Shown here: positions 27,867-36,207 of the stretch, piece by piece | Position numbering within the stretch: position 1 is the first letter of the stretch | Layout: each line of letters starts with the position of its first letter | NCBI RefSeq assembly: GCF_002252445.1 | Contig: NZ_NNRJ01000051.1 | Location: 62,001-126,000 of the forward strand | Direction of reading: 5' to 3' | Source of the DNA: Brucella thiophenivorans | GTDB taxonomy: Bacteria; Pseudomonadota; Alphaproteobacteria; Rhizobiales; Rhizobiaceae | Length of the DNA: 64,000 nucleotides | Made by a program: the position numbers and the translations under genes | The notes under the pieces: model-generated | Seen by the model: the letters and a program-made list of their open reading frames with translations, nothing else | Databases searched by the model: none | Told to the model about the DNA's origin: nothing

Positions 27867-28030
27867 TCGATATGGCATCAAAACATTGCAGGATATGCCG
27901 AATGTTATGTCCTGCATTTATAAGGTCGGTACATCGACCAAAAAACTGCTCAGGCACTGAATCTGAGCAAGGGAACTTTTTCAAGACGTGAAAGCCGCTT
28001 TGAAGCAAAAATAAAGGGAGCGCCATAAAT

Positions 28031-29086
28031 ATGAAATCACCTTTCCATCTTACCCGTCGCACATTGCTTGCAGGTGCAACTGCTGTCCTTGCGACGCCAG
28101 CTATTCTCCGTCCCGCCTTAGCGCAGACGACGCTGACGCTGGCCGATCCGGGCGGACCGTTCAACACTGCTTTCCGCAAAGCTTTTTACGATCCTTTTGA
28201 AAAAGAAACTGGCATCAAAATCGTCAATGTCGCACGCGAAGCCGAGCCAACAGCACAGTTCAAGTCGATCGTTGAGACGCAAAGCTACATCTGGGACCTC
28301 AGCACGCTGACGCTTTCGGCTCGTAAGATTCTTTCGGAATCCGGCCTGCTTGAACCGACTGGTATCACGAAGGATCAGGTGCCGGACATCATGCCGGAAG
28401 CGGTGTTTGACGATTTTCTTGGCATCACGATCTACTGCCATATCTTCGCTACCCGCACAGATCTTTTGAAAGACAATATTCCGCAAAGTTGGACCGACTA
28501 TTGGAATGTCGAAAAGTTCCCGGGACGCCGATCCTTGCGTAAGAACCCAATTGACACTCTGGAGCAGGCCTTGCTCGCGGATGGTGTTCCGCTTGACCAG
28601 CTTTATCCTCTGGACGTGGATCGTGCATTTGCGAGCTTAGACAAGATCAAGGATCACATCTCGGTCTGGTGGACAGGTGGCGCACAATCGACGCAGTTGC
28701 TGCAGAGCGGTGAAGTGTCAATGATCAGTGGCTGGAATGCACGTCTGCAGTCTGCCATTGATGGAAATGTCCCGGCCGAAATCCACTGGGATCAGGGGCT
28801 GTATTCAATTGAAGGCTGGGCCATTCCAAAGGGCAATCCGCGTGCCGAAGAGGCGCGCCAGTTCATTCGGTTTTGTGCACGTCCAGAACAACAAGCCTTG
28901 TTCACCGAAGAGCTGGCGTATGGCCCGACCAATAAAAAAGCTTACGACTTCATTCCTGCTGAGCGGGCAAAAATCCTGCCGACTGCACCGCAAAACATTA
29001 GCAAGATGCGTCTGGCTGATGAAGATTGGTGGAGCGAGAACCGTGCGGAAATGACAGAGCGGTTCAATAGCTGGCTGCTGTTTTAA
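28031..29086 (+). CDS. spermidine/putrescine-type periplasmic binding protein, Tat-like signal
   Basis: The protein of 351 residues belongs to the PotD-like family. Its signal peptide contains a twin arginine (LTRRTLLAGATAVLATPAIL) and ends near ALA-QT, so Tat export is likely. The mature part (LTLADPGGPFNTAFRKAF, WWTGGAQSTQLLQSGEVSM, YSIEGWAIPKGNPRAEEA) follows the polyamine-binding family, whose members also bind betaines, opines and other cationic solutes. AAGGGAG precedes the ATG. A nested hairpin follows the stop before the ATPase gene. Confidence 0.88.
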   Translation: MKSPFHLTRRTLLAGATAVLATPAILRPALAQTTLTLADPGGPFNTAFRKAFYDPFEKETGIKIVNVAREAEPTAQFKSIVETQSYIWDLSTLTLSARKILSESGLLEPTGITKDQVPDIMPEAVFDDFLGITIYCHIFATRTDLLKDNIPQSWTDYWNVEKFPGRRSLRKNPIDTLEQALLADGVPLDQLYPLDVDRAFASLDKIKDHISVWWTGGAQSTQLLQSGEVSMISGWNARLQSAIDGNVPAEIHWDQGLYSIEGWAIPKGNPRAEEARQFIRFCARPEQQALFTEELAYGPTNKKAYDFIPAERAKILPTAPQNISKMRLADEDWWSENRAEMTERFNSWLLF

Positions 29087-29106
29087 CACTGACTACATCA
29101 AGTTTT

Positions 29107-29169
29107 CAGACAAGCACAATGAACTGCTTTCACGATACCGCTGAAAGCAGGCAGCAGGGCGCTTGTCTG
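29107..29169 (+). other. nested intercistronic hairpin after the binding-protein gene
   Basis: Outer arms CAGACAAGC (29107-29115) and GCTTGTCTG (29161-29169) enclose an inner perfect stem CTGCTTTCA (29124-29132) / TGAAAGCAG (29142-29150). No T-run follows, so it is not a classic terminator. Its position directly after the binding-protein cistron fits an mRNA-stabilising structure that raises binding-protein levels over the downstream cistrons. Confidence 0.6.
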
Positions 29170-29229
29170 TTCTCTTCGCCGAAAACCTTAAATTAAATTG
29201 CGCTGCTTTCAGCGCATCAGGGTTCCCAA

Positions 29230-30315
29230 ATGAATGCACCGACACCACATGAAAACCCGAAGATGCTGATAAAGGGACTGGGTAAGGAATATGGCAGTGT
29301 TACCGCCCTTGAACCCAGCAACCTGACGGTCAATACCGGAGAGTTTGTTACGCTTCTTGGCCCATCGGGATCGGGAAAGACAACGCTTTTGCAGATGATT
29401 TCGGGGTTGGTGGAACCGACCCATGGCGAATTGTGGGTCGACGGTAAAAACTATACCCATACCGCAGTCAACAAACGCGACATGGGACTGGTGTTTCAGC
29501 ACTACGCGCTGTTCCCACATATGACGGTCAGCGAAAATATTGCTTTTCCGCTGAAGATGCGCGGGACTGCTGCTAAAGAAGTAAATGCCCGTGTTGCGGA
29601 AACACTGGCGAAAGTGCAGTTGGAAAAATTTGCTTCGCGCTTTCCGCGCGAGCTTTCAGGTGGACAGCAGCAACGTGTTGCTCTTGCCCGCTGCTTTGTC
29701 TATCGCCCGCAAATTATCTTGATGGATGAACCGCTTGGCGCTTTGGATAAAAACCTGCGCGAGCATATGCAGTTTGAAATCAAGCGCCTGCATCGTGAGT
29801 TTGGCACAACAGTTATCTACGTTACGCATGATCAGGAGGAAGCGCTAGTTCTTTCGGATCGTATCTGTCTGATGAATCATGCCAAAATAGAACAACTCGG
29901 CACACCGCGCCAGATTTACAGCGAACCTGCAACAGTATTTGCTGCCAAGTTCATTGGCATGTCCAATATTCTTGCCGGCAAGATTATCGGGCTGTCCGCT
30001 GATCAGGCGATTGTGGAAACTCAACATGGACAGTTTCGCGTTCTCAACAAGCAAAAACTTACCGTTGGCAGCGACGCACATATTGTTCTGCGTCCAGAGC
30101 AAATGAAGCAAGGACATAGCGATGGCGCTGGTCTGAGTAACATCAAAGGTACTGTTTCAGAGGTAATTTACGTGGGCTCTGATACGCGACTTCTTGTAAC
30201 TTTGCAGGACGGTGAAACCGTTATCGTTCTGCATGATGGCGCAAGCGCCATGCCGTCCGCCGGTGATTCAATCACCTACCATTGGTCTGATCAGCAGGCG
30301 GTATTGGTGGCATGA
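29230..30315 (+). CDS. polyamine-type ABC importer ATPase (PotA-like)
   Basis: The protein of 361 residues has Walker A LGPSGSGKTT, signature LSGGQQQRVALARCFV, Walker B IILMDEPLGALDKNLRE, switch His YVTHDQEEALVLSDR, and a C-terminal TOBE domain (HIVLRPEQMKQG, VIYVGSDTRLLVTL). The LSGGQQQR and GALDKNLR forms are typical of PotA. It is third in the operon and its stop overlaps the permease ATG by 4 bases. Confidence 0.92.
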   Translation: MNAPTPHENPKMLIKGLGKEYGSVTALEPSNLTVNTGEFVTLLGPSGSGKTTLLQMISGLVEPTHGELWVDGKNYTHTAVNKRDMGLVFQHYALFPHMTVSENIAFPLKMRGTAAKEVNARVAETLAKVQLEKFASRFPRELSGGQQQRVALARCFVYRPQIILMDEPLGALDKNLREHMQFEIKRLHREFGTTVIYVTHDQEEALVLSDRICLMNHAKIEQLGTPRQIYSEPATVFAAKFIGMSNILAGKIIGLSADQAIVETQHGQFRVLNKQKLTVGSDAHIVLRPEQMKQGHSDGAGLSNIKGTVSEVIYVGSDTRLLVTLQDGETVIVLHDGASAMPSAGDSITYHWSDQQAVLVA

Positions 30316-32060
30316 ATACATCAACAAGCGCGTCCCGCCTGCCTGCCTTCATGAAATCTGGCCCGTTCAAATTTGGGCCTTTATGGTTGGCGCTTCCGGC
30401 AATAGCCTTTCTATGCATCTTTTTTCTGGTGCCCGTGTTCCGGCTTCTTGCGTTAAGTGTGCAGGATACGGGTGGAAGCCTCACCACCGTTCATTACGCA
30501 CGCCTTATCGACACGGAAGTTTACTGGCGCATTCTCAGAATTACATTTCGTATTGCTGCGCTGACTGCGTTGTTCTCTTCGTTGTTGGGTTATCCTTTAG
30601 CCTATTGGCTTTCTGGTCTAAAGGAAAGCCGCCGCAACCAGATGCTTTTGCTGGTGCTTGTTCCCTTCTGGACTAGCTATCTGGTCAAAACATTCTCCTG
30701 GATGTTGCTGCTTGGTAATGACGGTATTCTGAACCGTCTGTTGGGCGGCGCGGGGCTGATCAACAGCCCGCTACCGCTGATGTATAATGAGTTCGGCGTC
30801 ATTGTCGGCATGGTGCACGCGATGATGCCATTGGCCGTGCTCACAATGATGCCTGTCATGGCTGGCATCGATCGCAGGCTAGGGCAGGCAGCGGGTACTC
30901 TTGGCGCTGGTAACTCACATCGTTTCTGGATGGTCTATTTTCCCTTATCCATTCCAGGGATGGCTGCGGGTGGGTTGCTTACATTCATCACCTCACTTGG
31001 CTTCTTTATTGTCCCGGCCTTCCTAGGCGGACGACAGCAAACCATGCTCGCCCAGCTAATTATTGTGCAGGTTCAGGAGCTGGTAAATTGGGCCTTCGCT
31101 GGGGTTCTCGCCACTATGCTTCTGGTTACAGCTATGCTGGCCTGCTGGATTTACAATCACTTGTTCGGTCTGTCTTCCCTTTCATCGGGTGCAGGCAGTC
31201 GTGATGCATCCTCTGACAGCATCCTACGGCGCTGGGGTCTTGTTTTCCTCGAGAAGCTTGCGAGTTTGACGTCAATTTTCAGCGATCACCTGCCGACGCG
31301 TCTGCGTATTCTTCCGGTATATGTGACGGCTGTGGTTGTCTTCCTGATAGCGCCAACACTGCTGGTTATTCCAATTGCTTTTACCAGCTCCAACTTTCTT
31401 GAGTTCCCGCCACCCGGCTACAGCCTTCGCTGGTTCGAGACCTATTTCAACTCTCCGATCTGGACCTCAGCAACTATCAGGTCGTTCGGCGTGGCTTTCG
31501 TCACTGCTATACTGGCAACCCTTATCGGCGGATTTGCAGCCCTGGCTGTAGCCCGTTCGCGTTCACGCTGGAGTGGACTGATCTTTGCCTTCATGCTTGC
31601 GCCGATGATTGTGCCTCGTATCGTCATCGCTGTGGGGCTGTTTTATCTGTTCGCTCAAATGGGGTTGGTCGCAACAAATACCGGCTTGGTCATCGGCCAT
31701 ACCGTTCTGTCTATCCCTTTCACCTTCGTGGCGATTGCAGCCGTGCTAAAAAGTTACGATTGGCGGCTTGATCAGGCAGCGTTGTCTTTGGGCGCGGGCC
31801 GCTTTCAGACCTTGCGGCTGGTCACTGTTCCACTCATCAGCGGTGGCATAGTTTCGGCCTTTCTGTTCGCTTTCGTCACTTCATTCGACGAACTGACGAT
31901 TGCAATCTTTGTGAGCGGTGGACTGAAATCAACTCTACCAAAGCAGATGTGGGACGACATGATCTTGCAGCTTAATCCGACATTGGCGGCGGTATCGGTG
32001 GTGGTTTTGACCATCGTCACGGTGATCCTGCTACTGGCGGACAGACTTAAACGGAGCTGA
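30312..32060 (+). CDS. fused PotB-PotC-type double permease
   Basis: The protein of 582 residues carries two complete PotB/PotC-like permease modules in one chain. The first half (FLVPVFRLLALSVQDTGG, RRLGQAAGTLGAGNSHRFWM) and the second (FTSSNFLEFPPPGYSLRWFE, LDQAALSLGAGRFQTLRLVT) each hold a coupling loop. The FLEFPPPGYSLRWF stretch is a hallmark of PotC-type subunits. Known polyamine importers usually use separate PotB and PotC proteins, so this fusion is a variant. It forms the whole channel for the PotA-like ATPase next door. Confidence 0.9.
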   Translation: MNTSTSASRLPAFMKSGPFKFGPLWLALPAIAFLCIFFLVPVFRLLALSVQDTGGSLTTVHYARLIDTEVYWRILRITFRIAALTALFSSLLGYPLAYWLSGLKESRRNQMLLLVLVPFWTSYLVKTFSWMLLLGNDGILNRLLGGAGLINSPLPLMYNEFGVIVGMVHAMMPLAVLTMMPVMAGIDRRLGQAAGTLGAGNSHRFWMVYFPLSIPGMAAGGLLTFITSLGFFIVPAFLGGRQQTMLAQLIIVQVQELVNWAFAGVLATMLLVTAMLACWIYNHLFGLSSLSSGAGSRDASSDSILRRWGLVFLEKLASLTSIFSDHLPTRLRILPVYVTAVVVFLIAPTLLVIPIAFTSSNFLEFPPPGYSLRWFETYFNSPIWTSATIRSFGVAFVTAILATLIGGFAALAVARSRSRWSGLIFAFMLAPMIVPRIVIAVGLFYLFAQMGLVATNTGLVIGHTVLSIPFTFVAIAAVLKSYDWRLDQAALSLGAGRFQTLRLVTVPLISGGIVSAFLFAFVTSFDELTIAIFVSGGLKSTLPKQMWDDMILQLNPTLAAVSVVVLTIVTVILLLADRLKRS

Positions 32061-32101
32061 GCTTCAACCCGCTTTGAACATCCTCCCAAAATGCCTTCTG
32101 C

Positions 32102-32130
32102 GCTGCTGACCGCATTATCGGGTCAGCAGC
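32102..32130 (+). other. intercistronic hairpin between permease and CoA ligase genes
   Basis: A perfect 10-bp stem GCTGCTGACC / GGTCAGCAGC with a 9-base loop. It is followed by CTGGGACGGG rather than a T-run, so termination is unlikely to be complete. It may protect or separate the transport and enzyme parts of the message. Confidence 0.55.
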
Positions 32131-32168
32131 CTGGGACGGGCTAATCCAAGTTTACAGGTTTAAAGACC

Positions 32169-33674
32169 ATGCTGACATCCCACACTTACATTGATCTTCT
32201 TTTTGAAAAGGCTGCAAACACACCTGAAAAGCTTTTTGCACGCCATCCGACAGGCGACATTAGTTTTGCAAGACTTGAAAACGCGTCGGCAATTTTCGCC
32301 CTAAAACTTCGCGATAGCGGTATCAAGCATGGAGACCGTGTAGCCGTTATGATGCGCAATAGCCCGGTCGCTTTGGCTGTTATCTACGCCATCACTCGTT
32401 CCGGCGCATCGTGGGTACCTGTTAATACGGCGCTTAAAGGTGCGGGGCTTGAATATATCATAAGCCATAGCCAGCCTGTACTCATCATTGCTGACAGCGA
32501 GTATTGCCCGATAATCGCTGATTGTGGGGCGGCGCAATTGCCTGCAATAAGCGCAGTCGATACACCCGCACTGCCGGATTTCAGCGCGGATGTAGAATTT
32601 GAAGCGCCGCTTCCCACAGCGAATGACATAGCCGCAATCATGTATACATCAGGGACAACCGGTCCTGCAAAAGGGGTCTTGGTAACGCACCGGATGTTAC
32701 GATTGGCGGCGGAAGCCGTCGCTGTTTGCTCGGACGCGCATGACGGTGATGATTTTTATATGTGGGAACCATTTTTCCACATTGGCGGGGCTCAGGTTTT
32801 GCTTTTGCCGCTGGTACGCAACGTTACCCTCACAATCTCTGATCGGTTTAGTGCGAGCCGGTTCTGGGATGAGTTGCGGCAGGCAGGCTCAACTCATATC
32901 CATCATTTGGGTGGCATCGTTCAGATATTGCTCAAACAGCCCCCATCGGAAAAAGACCGTGATCACAATGTGCGGATAGCTTGGGGTGGCGGTTGTGCGA
33001 TCGAAGTCTGGCGTTCGTTTGAAGAGCGCTTTGGCGTACAGATCCGCGAGTGTTACGGTATGACAGAAGCGTCAAGCCTCACTACATTCAATGACAGCGG
33101 CATCGTTGGATCCGTCGGGCGCACGGTTCCATGGTTTACCGTTAAGCTTGTTGACGAGCATGGCGGGACTATCAAAGAAGGCAAGGGTGAGATCGTCGTC
33201 ACCACTTCAATCAATGGTGCCATTTTCCCGGGCTATTATCGTAATCCTGAGGCAACCGCGAAAGCTCTGCGTCCAGATGGCTTTTTCACGGGTGACCTTG
33301 GCTCATGGGATCAGGATGGCAATCTTTTCTTCCACGGACGTATGACCGACAGCGTGCGATGTAAGGGCGAAAATGTTTCTGCATGGGAAGTTGAGCATGT
33401 CGTCGCGGATCATCCTGATGTGGAAGACTGCGCCATGATAGGCGTTGCGGCTGATATTGGAGAGCACGACATCAAGCTTTTTGTCCAGCCTAAAGTTGGA
33501 ACAACACCCAGTGCTGGTGCACTAAGTGACTGGTTAAAAAGCCGCCTCGCACATTATCAGATGCCTCGTTATATCGCCTTCGTCAATTCGTTCGAACGCA
33601 CTCCAAGCCAGCGCATCATGAAACACAAATTGTCCAAAGCCAATAATGACGCCTGGGACCGGCTTAATCCATGA
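32169..33674 (+). CDS. acyl-CoA synthetase (AMP-forming, CaiC-like)
   Basis: The protein of 501 residues belongs to the ANL superfamily. It shows the P-loop-like AMP motif MYTSGTTGPAKGVLVTH, the RECYGMTEASSLTTF aromatic/acid motif, the hinge GDLGSWDQDGNLFFHGR and a C-terminal Lys in SQRIMKHKL that would form the adenylate. It couples a carboxylate to CoA with ATP. With the hydratase, the importer and the oxidoreductase it suggests a pathway resembling carnitine/betaine-type CoA catabolism; the natural acid is unknown. Its stop overlaps the next frame (ATGA), but the next start is slightly downstream. Confidence 0.9.
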   Translation: MLTSHTYIDLLFEKAANTPEKLFARHPTGDISFARLENASAIFALKLRDSGIKHGDRVAVMMRNSPVALAVIYAITRSGASWVPVNTALKGAGLEYIISHSQPVLIIADSEYCPIIADCGAAQLPAISAVDTPALPDFSADVEFEAPLPTANDIAAIMYTSGTTGPAKGVLVTHRMLRLAAEAVAVCSDAHDGDDFYMWEPFFHIGGAQVLLLPLVRNVTLTISDRFSASRFWDELRQAGSTHIHHLGGIVQILLKQPPSEKDRDHNVRIAWGGGCAIEVWRSFEERFGVQIRECYGMTEASSLTTFNDSGIVGSVGRTVPWFTVKLVDEHGGTIKEGKGEIVVTTSINGAIFPGYYRNPEATAKALRPDGFFTGDLGSWDQDGNLFFHGRMTDSVRCKGENVSAWEVEHVVADHPDVEDCAMIGVAADIGEHDIKLFVQPKVGTTPSAGALSDWLKSRLAHYQMPRYIAFVNSFERTPSQRIMKHKLSKANNDAWDRLNP

Positions 33675-33691
33675 ATGGGGAGGAACTAGCC

Positions 33692-34783
33692 ATGACTTCG
33701 TTAAACGAGAGACCGAAGATTGACATTCTAATTTCAGGCACTGGCGCATTCTCAGGTCGCATTGCGCTTGATCTTGCTGCGACGTCTCAAGAGCCTTTGA
33801 ATGTGGTGATTGCAGGTCGTAATCGTGAGCGCCTGAGCTGGCTGAAAACTGCATGTAATGCACGCGCCTCTATGTTTAGTCGGCCAATCAGCTTTGATAC
33901 TTATGAGATTGATCTGGTGCAGGAAGGCGCAACGGATAAGCTGATTTCAGAGATGCGTCCGACCATCGCCGTGCAAGGCGCATCAATACAGACCTCCAGT
34001 GTTATCTCTGATACAGGCAACCAGTGGACAGCTCTGGTCGCAGAAGGTGGGCTTTCAGCAACCGCAGTATTTCAGGCCTTGATCTCAAGTCGTATGGCGC
34101 GATCTATAAGTGCGTTTTCACCTGAAACAGCATTGATCAACTGTGGTTTTCCTGATGTTGTGAACGCGATAATTACCGCCATGAACTTCAAAGTTCTCAG
34201 CGGTACTGGCAATGTTGCCATACTTTCCAATGTCTTTGCGGGAGCGAAAGGCATTAGCGATCAGAATCGCATTCAAGTCATTGCTCATTATCAAAACCTC
34301 GCTGCGTGGCGCAAACCAGCTTCAGAACGCATAGGCACACGTCCGTGCCGTGTGTTTATCGACGGTCAGGAAGTCATGGATGTTTTCAAAGAATTTGAAA
34401 GTGTAAAACTGACAACCGAACCGGCAATTGAGATTTCAGGTGCGAGTGGGGTCACTCTGATTGCTGCTTATGCTGCCAATAAACCGTGGGCTGGCCATGT
34501 GCCGGGGCCGAATGGTCTACCAGGTGGGTATCCGGTTAAGCTTCACGACAGAACTCTCGGCTTAAACCTGCCTGAAAGTGTGAGTGAGCACGACGCCATC
34601 GCCTGGAATGCTTCTTTCGAGGAAGAAAAAGGCATGACCGTTCGAAGTGGCCGCGCCCAATACACTGGAGCACTACATTCTGCCTTAAAACGCCTCGGGT
34701 TCCGCTACGCTGATGGCTTTGATGTCGATGATCTTGAAACTGTCTGCGAAGATATGTTGAAATTGCGTGATAGACTTAGCTAA
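33692..34783 (+). CDS. saccharopine-dehydrogenase-like NAD(P)-binding protein
   Basis: The protein of 363 residues has an N-terminal Rossmann-like start DILISGTGAFSGRIALDLAA and VVIAGRNRERLSWL, which resembles saccharopine dehydrogenase-type reductases. The central region contains ALINCGFPDVVNAI and WTALVAEGG. The ATG at 33692 is chosen because GGGGAGGA lies 7 bases upstream. It is the last gene of the operon. Such proteins reduce or split amine-linked dicarboxylates, which could complement the opine-oxidase-like complex nearby. The specific reaction cannot be assigned. Confidence 0.72.
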   Translation: MTSLNERPKIDILISGTGAFSGRIALDLAATSQEPLNVVIAGRNRERLSWLKTACNARASMFSRPISFDTYEIDLVQEGATDKLISEMRPTIAVQGASIQTSSVISDTGNQWTALVAEGGLSATAVFQALISSRMARSISAFSPETALINCGFPDVVNAIITAMNFKVLSGTGNVAILSNVFAGAKGISDQNRIQVIAHYQNLAAWRKPASERIGTRPCRVFIDGQEVMDVFKEFESVKLTTEPAIEISGASGVTLIAAYAANKPWAGHVPGPNGLPGGYPVKLHDRTLGLNLPESVSEHDAIAWNASFEEEKGMTVRSGRAQYTGALHSALKRLGFRYADGFDVDDLETVCEDMLKLRDRLS

Positions 34784-35169
34784 GCATGGATATCGTGGAA
34801 ACTGATAATGTATTGTGTAGTGTTTTATTTGCACAATCGGAACATATGGCAAATCGGCTTTTTTGCCATATGTTCCCGCGTTATCTACGCTATGAACACT
34901 GTGTCGTGTTTTTAAGGTTCTGATGCCCGGTTGGGAAATTGTTAGGGCGCAGTCAATCTCAGACAACTCAACGATATGCGCATTTGGCGCCAGATCCTAT
35001 ACGAGATGCTGCCGACAGTGTTTCGAATATAATTGGTGAAAACTAACGCCAAAAAGTTCAAGCTTCTAGCCGAAGGGGATATCTTCACCGCCCTCCCACT
35101 TACTCACATATTAGCATGGAGATCGGTGGGTAGGGCAATTTTTCTGATTAAGATGCGGATTACGATTTT
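34784..35169. other. convergent intergenic region holding palindrome copy 1
   Basis: About 390 bases between convergent operons. It contains the first copy of a three-copy palindrome (34841-34874). Nothing coding was found in the rest. Confidence 0.6.
34841..34874. repeat. dispersed palindrome, copy 1 of 3
   Basis: A perfect 13-bp inverted repeat AACATATGGCAAA / TTTGCCATATGTT with an 8-base loop (TCGGCTTT). The same core is found at 40718-40755 and 51531-51562. It lies between convergent genes. Arms are AT-rich and no T-run follows, so it is not a canonical terminator. Confidence 0.8.
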
Positions 35170-36156
35170 CTATTGCGGTAGATCACCAGCTTTAGGCAAC
35201 TTGGCCCATTCGGCTAGAAATGCGTCGCGGTTTTTGGCAGCGTCGGCCTCATCAAGTTCAAATACTTTGACCTCGGTGAGCTCCGGGAGTTCAACGAATT
35301 CAGACACTTTGATATCATTGCGGCTTGGGCGACGGAATGCAACCTTCAAGAGTTCAATTTGCGCTTCCTTGGAAAGCAAGCTGTCGATTGCCTTCTTAGC
35401 ATTCTCACCGCTTGGGGCATTTTTGAACAAACCAGCAAATTCCGGCGTCATGAATGTGCCTTCTGAAGGATAAACGAGGGATAATTCTTCCTGGCCACCA
35501 TCGATATAAGGATAGGCGGTGGCTTCAAATGTCAGGCCAATGGTATATTCCCCCATTGCTGTGCCTTTGGGCACATTAGAAGCAGCACCCGATGTTACGA
35601 TATTGGCTGCGACAGCTTTAAATGTGTCTTCATCGAGCAGTTTTGAAAGCCCCCATGCGATGGTGTAGCCAGTCGAGCTGTTAGCAGGGTCAGGCATGAT
35701 AATCTTGCCCTTCCATTCTGGCTTGGCCAGATCAGCCCATGTTTTCGGAGCTGCATTGTCTTGTAGCTGATCGGAGTTTACCAACATTGTCACCAGGTGA
35801 ACATTAGCGGGGATAAACAGATCGCCACTGTAATGCAGGTTTTGTGGAATAGCTTCGAGTGCCGATGCCTTATAAGGCTCAAACAGTTTTTCATAAGCGC
35901 CGAGGGTGTTGGCGGATGAAGACCAGAAAATGTCACTTTGAGGTGCTGATGCCTCAGCTTCTGCACGTCGTAGCAAAACGCCTGAGCCTCCCGTGATCAC
36001 GCCTAGATTTTGCCCGGTCTTGTCTTTCACAACGGATTGCACGGCTTCATAGGCTTGAACCGGGTTTGACGTGTACAGCACAGGATCGCGGGCCAACGCG
36101 GGCAGCGTGAGACCAAGCGACATAGAACCAGCTAAGAGATAAGAAGATAGTTTCAT
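35170..36156 (-). CDS. periplasmic binding protein of AfuA/FbpA-like importer
   Basis: The protein of 328 residues has a Sec signal peptide (LSSYLLAGSMSLGLTLPALA, cleavage near 22) and a type-II binding fold (DPVLYTSNPVQAYEAVQSVV, DIFWSSSANTLGAYEKL, PANSSTGYTIAWGLSKLL). The family covers ferric, thiamine, phosphonate-like and sugar-phosphate binders. It is the last gene of a minus-strand operon with a fused permease, an ATPase and an inositol-monophosphatase-family enzyme, which points to a phosphorylated solute rather than iron; this is inference. Confidence 0.88.
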   Translation of the reverse strand: MKLSSYLLAGSMSLGLTLPALARDPVLYTSNPVQAYEAVQSVVKDKTGQNLGVITGGSGVLLRRAEAEASAPQSDIFWSSSANTLGAYEKLFEPYKASALEAIPQNLHYSGDLFIPANVHLVTMLVNSDQLQDNAAPKTWADLAKPEWKGKIIMPDPANSSTGYTIAWGLSKLLDEDTFKAVAANIVTSGAASNVPKGTAMGEYTIGLTFEATAYPYIDGGQEELSLVYPSEGTFMTPEFAGLFKNAPSGENAKKAIDSLLSKEAQIELLKVAFRRPSRNDIKVSEFVELPELTEVKVFELDEADAAKNRDAFLAEWAKLPKAGDLPQ

Positions 36157-36207
36157 AGTTTCCTCGCATTTGATGAAGTTATTGAGCAGTTGGCCTGCTT
36201 CGTAGGT

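Noticed and set aside
34841..34874. Reading the palindromes as ordinary rho-independent terminators
   Set aside because: Stems are AT-rich, no T-run follows on either strand, and one copy is not at a gene end.
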